Shown here: positions 15,504 to 21,470 of the stretch, piece after piece
Numbering within the stretch: the first letter of the stretch is position 1
How the letters are laid out: every line of letters begins with the position of its first letter
Source of the DNA: an uncultured Cytophagaceae bacterium
Lineage (GTDB): Bacteria; Bacteroidota; Bacteroidia; Cytophagales; Spirosomataceae
Length of the DNA: 31,928 bases
Direction of reading: 5' to 3'
Assembly (NCBI GenBank): GCA_903837305.1
Contig: CAILUB010000127.1
Coordinates: forward strand, 1-31,928
Position numbers and translations under genes: made by a program
Notes under the pieces: generated by a model
The model's input: the letters and a program-made list of their open reading frames with translations, nothing else
The model's database searches: none
Told to the model about the DNA's origin: nothing

Positions 15504-16975
15504 GAGGCTGCTTTTTTATCTGATTTGATGTAAATAATTCCGATCACTACGCAAACACTAATTAAAGCAATAGGGTAGTTTAATCCCTCTAAATAGGGTT
15601 TTTGGACAACTCCTGCCGTTTGTGCATTGGAAACTAAGAAGGTAGCGATGGCAGGCATTAAGCCACCAAAAACACCATTCCCAATGTGGTAGGGCAAGGA
15701 CATCGAGGTATACCGAATTTTCGTAGGGAACATTTCCACTAAAAAGGCGGCGATGGGACCATATGCCATGGTGACAAAAGAAATCAAGAGAAAGACATAA
15801 CCCACTAAGGTCCACTGATCTGTCTCGTTTATTTTAATGCTAATCTTAGATTCCGTTTTATCTGTAGAAACTTCTGTAATTACATTTTTATACGAACTAC
15901 CATCCGTAAATTCTTTCGTAATAGTCATCGTATTGCCATTTAAAATACTCTTTTCAGAACCTGGAATCACGGTTTTATTGGTCACATCCACTGTTTTATA
16001 CATCTGGTCAAAAATGGGGCGATACGAGAAAACGGCTATAATCATACCCGCCATCATTATCCCTTTACGTCCTATTTTATCTGATAAGGCACCAAAAATC
16101 ACAAATAAAGGGGTTCCTAATAATAGTCCTATGACTAAAATCATATTTGTCTGAATATCATCCAGATTACAGATTTTTAAGAGGAAAGTCTGTGCGTAAA
16201 ACTGGCCGGTATACCAGACTAAACCTTGACCCATCGTAGCCCCGAAAAGCGCTAAAAGCACATATTTTAGGTTTAGTTTATTTCCAAAAGATTCTTTTAA
16301 GGGGTTCTTGCTAATATTTCCTTCTGCTTTGGCCTTAGCAAACATGGGTGATTCCTCCATGTTTTTACGGATTAAAAGAGAGACGAGCACCATCAAAATA
16401 GAAACCAGAAATGGAATTCTCCAGCCATAGTCATCGAACGCTTCTTTACTCATAGATGCTCTAGTGGCCATTATGACAGCTAAGGAAATGACTAAACCTA
16501 AAGTAGCTGTCGTTTGAATCCACGAAGTAAAAAACCCGCGTCTTTCAGCGGGTGCGTGTTCAGCCACATAGGTTGCGGCTCCACCGTATTCTCCACCTAA
16601 AGCGAGTCCTTGTAAAAGTCGTAGTGTTAAGACTAAAATGGGTGCCCAGGCACCAATAGTAGCATAAGAGGGAATTAATCCGATGGCAAAAGTGGCGCCT
16701 CCCATCAGCATCAGGGTGACCATAAAGGTATATTTTCGGCCAATTAAATCGCCCAATCGTCCAAAAACTAAGGCTCCAAAAGGGCGCACTACAAATCCAG
16801 CTGCAAAAGTGGCTAAGGTATTTAGAAAGGCGGCGGTAGGATTATCTGTTGGAAAGAATTTGGTCGATAATACGGTGGCTAAACTTCCAAAAATGTAGAA
16901 ATCATACCACTCGATTAAGGTACCTACTGACGACGCACTAATAATGTAGGCGAGGCTTTGTTTTTTGGTTGACAT
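15500..16975 (-). CDS. MFS transporter, metabolite:H+ symporter (MHS) type
   Basis: 491-residue inner-membrane carrier of the major facilitator superfamily. The N terminus (SVGTLIEWYDFYIFGSLA), GRLGDLIGRKYTF, RLLQGLALGGEYGGAATYVAEHAP and GALSDKIGRKG are typical of the MHS subgroup that takes up organic acids, proline or betaine with protons. Twelve helices are expected. Between helices 9 and 10, at about residues 322-385, is a hydrophilic insert rich in Thr, Ser and Lys that should face the periplasm. The operon with acs suggests acetate or another monocarboxylate as substrate; this is inferred from context only. The start at 16975 is preceded by a TAGATTTG promoter element. Confidence 0.93.
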   Translation of the reverse strand: MSTKKQSLAYIISASSVGTLIEWYDFYIFGSLATVLSTKFFPTDNPTAAFLNTLATFAAGFVVRPFGALVFGRLGDLIGRKYTFMVTLMLMGGATFAIGLIPSYATIGAWAPILVLTLRLLQGLALGGEYGGAATYVAEHAPAERRGFFTSWIQTTATLGLVISLAVIMATRASMSKEAFDDYGWRIPFLVSILMVLVSLLIRKNMEESPMFAKAKAEGNISKNPLKESFGNKLNLKYVLLALFGATMGQGLVWYTGQFYAQTFLLKICNLDDIQTNMILVIGLLLGTPLFVIFGALSDKIGRKGIMMAGMIIAVFSYRPIFDQMYKTVDVTNKTVIPGSEKSILNGNTMTITKEFTDGSSYKNVITEVSTDKTESKISIKINETDQWTLVGYVFLLISFVTMAYGPIAAFLVEMFPTKIRYTSMSLPYHIGNGVFGGLMPAIATFLVSNAQTAGVVQKPYLEGLNYPIALISVCVVIGIIYIKSDKKAAS

Positions 16976-16994
16976 TATTTTAAATAGGTTTTAA

Positions 16995-17002
16995 CAAATC
17001 TA
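16995..17002 (-). promoter_or_regulatory. -7 element TAGATTTG for the MFS-acs operon
   Basis: On the - strand the sequence TAGATTTG matches the Bacteroidota primary sigma -7 consensus TAnnTTTG exactly, ending 20 bp before the MFS ATG. No clear -33 element is visible at the expected distance. Confidence 0.5.
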
Positions 17003-17023
17003 AAATTTTCTGCCTAATTCTGC

Positions 17024-17031
17024 TAAATTTG
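17024..17031 (+). promoter_or_regulatory. -7 element TAAATTTG for the PH-like membrane protein gene
   Basis: Exact match to TAnnTTTG on the + strand, ending 17 bp before the ATG at 17049. It lies back to back with the - strand element at 16995-17002, forming a compact divergent promoter pair. Confidence 0.5.
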
Positions 17032-17048
17032 AGCCAAAATTCTTGCCT

Positions 17049-17528
17049 ATGTTTACCGAAACACAACGCTTCACCCAATGGTGGTTATGGCTGATTATCA
17101 TTGGATCTTGGTTGACCATGATGTACTCGATTGCCACCGTATCACCGCCCACCACCAGCACATTCATGATATCATTTGTTGTGGGAATGTTATTGCCTGT
17201 GTTTTTTTGGCAAATGAAATTAGTCACTAGAATCACAGAAGAAGGTATTTATGTACGTTTTACCCCTTTCCATTTAAAGGAGAAGTTTTACCCCTGGGAT
17301 TCTCTTTCGGCTTGTTATGTTAGGACGTATAGTCCCTTACTAGAATATGGTGGCTGGGGGATTAAATACAGCTTTAGTGGGAATGGATTAGTCTACAATA
17401 CGGCTGGAAATGTAGGTTTGCAATTGAATTTCAAAAAAGGTGAACCGGTCTTAATAGGGACCCAAAAAGGGGAGGAGATCAAGCAGGTTTTAGCTGATAT
17501 GGGCCGATTAGCCGAATCTGTGAAATAA
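17049..17528 (+). CDS. membrane protein with C-terminal PH-like domain, function unknown
   Basis: 159-residue protein from ATG 17049. A TTG two codons earlier (17043) is also in frame, but the ATG fits better. Two hydrophobic segments near residues 11-32 and 38-58 are followed by a roughly 100-residue soluble part with alternating beta-strand character (RITEEGIYVRFTPF, EKFYPWDSLSACYVR, GLQLNFKKGEPVLIGTQ, then a closing helix EEIKQVLADMGRLAE). This layout resembles bacterial PH-domain membrane proteins; I am not certain of the family. It is divergent from the MFS-acs operon and followed by the helicase gene with its own promoter. No function can be given. Confidence 0.8.
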   Translation: MFTETQRFTQWWLWLIIIGSWLTMMYSIATVSPPTTSTFMISFVVGMLLPVFFWQMKLVTRITEEGIYVRFTPFHLKEKFYPWDSLSACYVRTYSPLLEYGGWGIKYSFSGNGLVYNTAGNVGLQLNFKKGEPVLIGTQKGEEIKQVLADMGRLAESVK

Positions 17529-17534
17529 AAGGCG

Positions 17535-17542
17535 TACCTTTG
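17535..17542 (+). promoter_or_regulatory. -7 element TACCTTTG for the DEAD-box helicase gene
   Basis: Exact match to TAnnTTTG in the form TACCTTTGC that is common in this phylum, starting 7 bp after the previous stop codon. It implies a leader of about 55 nt before the helicase ATG at 17605. The leader holds a small overlapping ORF (17552-17644) that I do not regard as a gene. Confidence 0.65.
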
Positions 17543-17604
17543 CGCCACATTATGAGGATGTTTGTTATTATTTCATTGCTCATAACACATCTTTATACAG
17601 TAAT

Positions 17605-18906
17605 ATGTCATTTGAATCATTGCACCTCATTGAGCCTATTTTAAAGGCGCTCAAAGAAGAGGGTTATACAAATCCTACACCTATTCAAGCCCAATCAATC
17701 CCCATTGTCCTTCGTGGCACGGATTTATTAGGTTGCGCCCAAACGGGTACGGGTAAAACAGCAGCGTTTACGTTGCCCATCATTCAACTTTTAGAAGAGA
17801 ACAAGTCGTACCAAAAAAATAAGAAAATCCGCGCCTTGATTGTAACGCCTACTCGGGAGTTAGCGATTCAAATCGGTGAAAGTTTCAGAGCCTATGCGCG
17901 TCATACGGACTTGAAATATGCGGTTATTTTTGGTGGAGTAGGCCAAAGTCCTCAAGTCTCAGCCATCCGCAGCGGAGCTGATGTGGTGATTGCGACGCCT
18001 GGACGTCTTTTGGACCTTATGAACCAACGCCTTTTATCGATCGCAGATGTAGAATATTTCGTCTTAGATGAGGCGGATCGCATGCTCGATATGGGTTTCA
18101 TCCACGACGTGAAGAAATTATTAGCGGCCTTGCCACACAAACGCCAGTCGTTATTCTTCTCAGCAACGATGCCACCAGAAATCGTGAAACTTGCGGGTAG
18201 TATTTTGAAAAACCCGGCATCCGTTTCTGTAACACCGGTTTCATCTACCGTTGAGATCATTAATCAATCAGTCTATTTTGTAGATAAAGGCAATAAGAAC
18301 GATCTATTGCTTGACATCTTACAAGATACTTCGATCAAAACAGCCCTAGTCTTCACCCGTACAAAACACGGTGCGGACAAGGTGGTAAAAATGCTATTAA
18401 AAGCTAGCATCAAGGCAGAAGCGATTCACGGGAATAAGTCCCAGAACGCCCGCCAAACAGCGCTGAAAAACTTCAAAGCCCAAACAACACGTGTTCTTGT
18501 CGCTACCGATATCGCAGCACGTGGTATTGATATCGACGAATTAGAATTTGTCATTAATTACGAACTATCGAACATCGCTGAAACCTACGTTCACCGTATC
18601 GGTCGTACCGGTCGTGCAGGTGCAAAAGGGGCTGCGATTTCGTTCTGCGATATTGAGGAGAAAGCGTATTTAAAGGACATCGAGAAATTAATTGGGAAAA
18701 AGATTCCAGTAGTCGAAGCCCACAAATACCCGATGAAAGTGTTGCATGTGGAGAAAGCTGCCAAAAAACCGCAAGGTCAATCGCGTAATGGCGGAGGTTC
18801 TCGTCCCAGTGCTCCGGCAGCTGCAGCTAAAGATGCGAAGCCAGCTCGTTCTTTCGATAAGGCTAGTTCTGGCCGTAAATGGTACGGAAAGAAAAATACC
18901 TATTAA
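17605..18906 (+). CDS. DEAD-box RNA helicase, RhlE-like
   Basis: 433-residue ATP-dependent RNA helicase acting in the cytoplasm on structured RNA, such as rRNA precursors or mRNA decay intermediates. Motifs in order: Q motif (TNPTPIQAQSIP), motif I AQTGTGKTA, Ia PTRELA, motif II LDEADRMLDMGF, motif III FSATMPPE, motif V ATDIAARGIDI, motif VI HRIGRTGRAG. The core ends near residue 375. The remaining tail is low-complexity (Gly, Ala, Ser, Lys, Arg) and probably binds RNA non-specifically. The arrangement is closest to RhlE; a cold-induced role is common in the family but not shown here. It is followed after three bases by miaA, so the two are likely co-transcribed. Confidence 0.95.
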   Translation: MSFESLHLIEPILKALKEEGYTNPTPIQAQSIPIVLRGTDLLGCAQTGTGKTAAFTLPIIQLLEENKSYQKNKKIRALIVTPTRELAIQIGESFRAYARHTDLKYAVIFGGVGQSPQVSAIRSGADVVIATPGRLLDLMNQRLLSIADVEYFVLDEADRMLDMGFIHDVKKLLAALPHKRQSLFFSATMPPEIVKLAGSILKNPASVSVTPVSSTVEIINQSVYFVDKGNKNDLLLDILQDTSIKTALVFTRTKHGADKVVKMLLKASIKAEAIHGNKSQNARQTALKNFKAQTTRVLVATDIAARGIDIDELEFVINYELSNIAETYVHRIGRTGRAGAKGAAISFCDIEEKAYLKDIEKLIGKKIPVVEAHKYPMKVLHVEKAAKKPQGQSRNGGGSRPSAPAAAAKDAKPARSFDKASSGRKWYGKKNTY

Positions 18907-18909
18907 TCA

Positions 18910-19815
18910 TTGAAAAAATCAACTAAAATACTGCTCGTCATTGTAGGTCCCACGGCAGTGGGTAAGACCGCACTTTGTGTGGATTTAGCGAAGCACCTAC
19001 AGACGGACATTATTTCGGCGGATTCCCGTCAATTTTATCGAGAACTTTCAATCGGTACTGCGAAACCTTCCATGGAAGAGCAGGGTGGGGTAACCCACCA
19101 TTTTGTCGATTCCCATTCGGTAGAGGACTATTTCTCTCCGGGTGATTTCGAGCGGGAATCTATGAAGTTATTGACGAAACTCTTCAAAAAGCACGATGTT
19201 GTAGTCGCGACAGGTGGCTCAGGATTATACTTGAAAGCTTTGATGGAGGGTTTGGATGTGATGCCAGAAGCTGATTTAGCCTTGCGCGAAACGTTGAATG
19301 CACGTTTGGAAAAAGAGGGTCTTTGGGTACTGTTTTCAGAATTGAAGCAATTAGATCCGCTATATGCTAATCAGGTAGATGCCAAAAATCCGCAACGCGT
19401 CGTTCGCGCGCTCGAAGTCTGCCTTTCTACCGGAAAACCCTATTCTGAATTTCGGTTAGCTCAAAAACCTGCTCGCCCTTTTCAAGTCATTAAGATCTGT
19501 TTAGAACGGCCGCGTGAAGAGTTGTATACGCGAATCGATCAACGGATGGATCAAATGCTCACGGCTGGTTTAGTGGAAGAAGCACGTGCCTTTGAGGATA
19601 AACAGCATTTATACGCCTTGAAAACTCTAGGCTACAAAGAAGTATATGCTTTTCTTCGGGGTGAATACGATGAAGAGGAAATGGTTCGCTTGTTAAAACG
19701 CAATAATCGTCATTATGCAAAGAAACAGATGACCTGGTTTAGAAACCAAGACGAGTTTACCTATTTGCATCCTTCGAAAGCCTTCGTAGAAGTTTTGAAA
19801 CAATTAGAGGCTTAA
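18910..19815 (+). CDS. miaA: tRNA dimethylallyltransferase MiaA
   Basis: 301-residue enzyme that transfers a dimethylallyl group to adenosine 37 of tRNAs reading codons that begin with U. Motifs: P-loop GPTAVGKTAL, DSRQFYREL, GGSGLYLKAL, RVVRALEVCL, and the C-terminal LGYKEVYAFLRG with KKQMTWFRN. Length is normal. The start must be TTG 18910: an in-frame stop lies two codons upstream (it is the helicase stop itself) and no ATG or GTG is available before the P-loop. The 3-nt gap to the helicase gene suggests translation by reinitiation. The 3' end overlaps the convergent rhodanese gene by 12 bp. Confidence 0.95.
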   Translation: MKKSTKILLVIVGPTAVGKTALCVDLAKHLQTDIISADSRQFYRELSIGTAKPSMEEQGGVTHHFVDSHSVEDYFSPGDFERESMKLLTKLFKKHDVVVATGGSGLYLKALMEGLDVMPEADLALRETLNARLEKEGLWVLFSELKQLDPLYANQVDAKNPQRVVRALEVCLSTGKPYSEFRLAQKPARPFQVIKICLERPREELYTRIDQRMDQMLTAGLVEEARAFEDKQHLYALKTLGYKEVYAFLRGEYDEEEMVRLLKRNNRHYAKKQMTWFRNQDEFTYLHPSKAFVEVLKQLEA

Positions 19816-20076
19816 GTAGGCTTCAAGCCCGCCCTCGAGGTGGTCGATATTCGTGAAGCCTTTGGCCTTCAGTAGACGCATCGCAATCAAACTCTGGGTC
19901 CCATTATAACAGATAATCACCCAGTTTTTCTCTTTTGAAATTTCATCGATGCGCTCCAAAAGCGTATCCAATGAAACGTGAAAACCTCCTAGACTTAATT
20001 CATCCCATTCTCTGGGAGTCCGTATATCTAGGAGGTTTACATTTTTTAATTCAGCTTTGAATTCAGCGGCAGTCAT
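19804..20076 (-). CDS. single-domain rhodanese-like sulfurtransferase (second of pair)
   Basis: 90-residue protein with one rhodanese fold: NLLDIRTPREWDE near the N terminus and the active-site loop ICYNGTQS with nucleophile C56. The loop has the length expected for sulfurtransferases rather than Cdc25-type phosphatases. Small single-domain rhodaneses move sulfane sulfur; donor and acceptor are unknown here. It follows the first rhodanese gene by one base and is the last gene of the PASTA operon. Its loop lacks the basic residues seen in its neighbour (CRSGARS), so the two probably differ in substrate. Confidence 0.88.
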   Translation of the reverse strand: MTAAEFKAELKNVNLLDIRTPREWDELSLGGFHVSLDTLLERIDEISKEKNWVIICYNGTQSLIAMRLLKAKGFTNIDHLEGGLEAYLSL

Positions 20077-20077
20077 A

Positions 20078-20377
20078 TTAGTAGCCAGCTGCTTGCCAGG
20101 CCATCATTCCGCCTAATACGTTGCGCACATTTGCGTAGCCTTCTGCTGTCAAATAGTCTTTTGCACGTCCTGAACGAGCTCCAGAGCGGCAATGGATTAA
20201 AATTTCTTCGTTTTTTAGATGAGCAATCTCCTCTAAACGATCAGGCAATTCACCTAAAGGGATCAAAGTCGCCCCAATGTTGAACTCATCGAATTCATAC
20301 TCTTCGCGCACATCGAACAAGTTCAGTTTTTCGCCCTTGTCCATTCGCTCTTTTAATTCTTCAATTGTAATATCCAT
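20078..20377 (-). CDS. single-domain rhodanese-like sulfurtransferase (first of pair)
   Basis: 99-residue rhodanese domain from ATG 20377: NLFDVREEYEFDEFNIGA, then the active-site loop HCRSGARS with C63, which is the GlpE/PspE-like type. A GTG at 20398 would add seven residues but would overlap the PASTA gene. The ATG lies one base after that gene's stop and matches the spacing to the next gene, so I prefer it. The protein is probably cytoplasmic, as no signal peptide is seen. It may transfer sulfane sulfur to cyanide, thiols or a protein acceptor. Tandem rhodaneses are often retained after duplication, but these two have diverged clearly. Confidence 0.9.
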   Translation of the reverse strand: MDITIEELKERMDKGEKLNLFDVREEYEFDEFNIGATLIPLGELPDRLEEIAHLKNEEILIHCRSGARSGRAKDYLTAEGYANVRNVLGGMMAWQAAGY

Positions 20378-20378
20378 C

Positions 20379-21152
20379 TTATTCGTTATTTCCGTCACCT
20401 ACTACCCAAACATCAATCGTATCACCCGGATGAATACTTGTTCCATCACAAGTTGCACAAGTCTGTTTGAATACAGTTCCTGCTGTTAAATCACTATTTG
20501 CCTCGTAGGTCACTTTGCCTAATTTTAAATTCATTCCTGCCAAAATAATAGACACCTCATCAATCGGTTTTCCAATCAAATCTGGCAATTCAATCTCCAC
20601 ATCCGCCGTTCCATTTCCAATGTATAGATCAACCTCTGTACCCTTTGGAATACTATTTCCAGCCATTATTTTACGTCCCAAAGCCTGCATGTCAATCACC
20701 TCTTTCAAACGGGGATCATTCACTTGATGCACTATCCCTTTTTTCAATCCCGCAATAACCAATTGCTGCTCTGCACTCCTTACAGATAGACCAATCAAAT
20801 TAGGCATTCGGATGGTAGGAGGGGTTTCTGAATTGATCGTAATATAAATTTTACGACCTGATTTAACTAAGGCATTCGGCAATGGATATTGCGACAAGAT
20901 CGTCAAAGGCGGCTTGTCCGCTACAAAGGTGCAGTCTGAAATTTCGTATTCTAGATTATTCGCATCGACTGATTCCTCCATTTTTTCCATCGACATTCCT
21001 TTCAAATTAGGAACTTTAATGGTCTCCCCGTGATGGGTACTCCAGGGTAAATACACAAAAAAGAAGGCAAAAAATAGCACCAAAAATAACGTCACTAAGA
21101 TCGCGACGTGCAGGTAGAAGTCCTTTTTTGATTTAGTTGAAATGATTGCCAT
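20379..21152 (-). CDS. membrane-anchored protein with three PASTA domains
   Basis: 257-residue protein: a short basic cytoplasmic N terminus, one membrane helix (about 15-35, VAILVTLFLVLFFAFFFVYL), then three PASTA repeats starting VPNLKGMSMEKMEE, MPNLIGLSVRSAEQQL and LPDLIGKPIDEVSI. No kinase or transpeptidase domain is attached, as is usual for the stand-alone PASTA proteins of Bacteroidota. PASTA domains elsewhere bind peptidoglycan stem peptides or muropeptides, so a periplasmic cell-wall role is likely. It is the first gene of an operon with two rhodaneses. The upstream 315 bp contain repeats and two hairpins but no clear TAnnTTTG promoter. Confidence 0.92.
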   Translation of the reverse strand: MAIISTKSKKDFYLHVAILVTLFLVLFFAFFFVYLPWSTHHGETIKVPNLKGMSMEKMEESVDANNLEYEISDCTFVADKPPLTILSQYPLPNALVKSGRKIYITINSETPPTIRMPNLIGLSVRSAEQQLVIAGLKKGIVHQVNDPRLKEVIDMQALGRKIMAGNSIPKGTEVDLYIGNGTADVEIELPDLIGKPIDEVSIILAGMNLKLGKVTYEANSDLTAGTVFKQTCATCDGTSIHPGDTIDVWVVGDGNNE

Positions 21153-21194
21153 AGAGGGGGTAGTCTATTATACTGCAATTTACAAAATCTTATT

Positions 21195-21229
21195 AAAGCA
21201 TAAAGCATAAAGCACAAAGAATAAAGTAA
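21195..21229 (+). repeat. AAAGCAT heptamer array upstream of the PASTA gene
   Basis: Five phased units: AAAGCAT twice, AAAGCAC, AAAGAAT, AAAGTAA. The same family occurs at 13281-13308 on the other strand. Here it is antisense to both flanking genes and lies 43 bp upstream of the PASTA start, so it is the one array not placed in the sense of a gene end. Confidence 0.75.
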
Positions 21230-21265
21230 GTACTACAGTAGTATGACCTAATATTTACATTAATC

Positions 21266-21296
21266 ATCAAAAAGGAGCTTTTGCTTTCTTTTTGAT
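21266..21296 (-). terminator. weaker hairpin, possible second terminator
   Basis: ATCAAAAAG (21266-21274) pairs with CTTTTTGAT (21288-21296) around 13 nt. In the - strand direction the 3' arm supplies a short T run. It lies downstream of the stronger terminator and could be a back-up, or an element of the PASTA promoter region. Confidence 0.35.
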
Positions 21297-21316
21297 CCCA
21301 TCTTTATTCTTTCTTC

Positions 21317-21358
21317 TCTATAATCTATACTCTTTACTCTATTATCTCTACTCTATTT
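21317..21358 (-). repeat. TCTATAC heptamer array beyond the terminator
   Basis: Six perfectly phased units on the + strand: TCTATAA, TCTATAC, TCTTTAC, TCTATTA, TCTCTAC, TCTATTT. In the - strand sense each carries TAG or TAA. This is the longest uninterrupted array of this family in the window. Confidence 0.85.
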
Positions 21359-21361
21359 AAC

Positions 21362-21388
21362 AAAAAAGGGGCTTACGCCCCCATTTTG
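21362..21388 (-). terminator. Rho-independent terminator of the DUF1080-oxidoreductase operon
   Basis: On the - strand, GGGGC and GCCCC (21377-21381 and 21368-21372) form a stem around a 4-nt loop GTAA, followed directly by TTTTTTG. This is a standard intrinsic terminator about 80 bp after the oxidoreductase stop. Heptamer arrays of the same family lie immediately on both sides. Confidence 0.85.
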
Positions 21389-21394
21389 AAAATA

Positions 21395-21422
21395 TCTCTA
21401 CTCTTTACTCTATAATCTCTAC
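21395..21422 (-). repeat. TCTATAC heptamer array before the terminator
   Basis: Four phased units on the + strand: TCTCTAC, TCTTTAC, TCTATAA, TCTCTAC. It lies between the TAGTCGA-type array at the oxidoreductase stop and the terminator stem, so it would be present in the 3' untranslated RNA. Confidence 0.8.
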
Positions 21423-21428
21423 TTTTAC

Positions 21429-21470
21429 AAGTCTATCGACTAGCGACTATCGACTAGCGACTCCCGACTA
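21429..21470 (-). repeat. TAGTCGA heptamer array starting at the oxidoreductase stop
   Basis: Six phased units in the - strand sense: TAGTCGG, GAGTCGC, TAGTCGA, TAGTCGC, TAGTCGA, TAGACTT. The TAG of the first unit is the stop codon of the Gfo/Idh/MocA gene. TAG recurs at offsets 14, 21 and 28, which puts stops in all three frames. Confidence 0.85.

Larger units (their letters stand above)
21153..21467. other. repeat-rich intergenic region
   Basis: No gene is visible here. From the left it holds an AAAGCAT-type heptamer array (21195-21229), a mini-hairpin TACTA-CAG-TAGTA (21231-21243), a 9-bp hairpin (21266-21296), a TCTATAC-type array (21317-21358), a clean - strand terminator (21362-21388), a second TCTATAC-type array (21395-21422), and a TAGTCGA-type array that runs into the stop codon of the Gfo/Idh/MocA gene (21429-21470). 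Confidence 0.8.

Noticed and set aside
17552..17644. Small ORF in the helicase leader, possible leader peptide
   Set aside because: It overlaps the helicase start out of frame, and no attenuator-like structure is visible.
20378..20398. GTG start for the first rhodanese
   Set aside because: It overlaps the PASTA gene; ATG 20377 gives a one-base gap like the next gene pair.
21317..21470. Short regularly spaced repeats as a CRISPR array
   Set aside because: The period is 7 nt with no spacers, and no cas gene is present; these are simple tandem heptamers.
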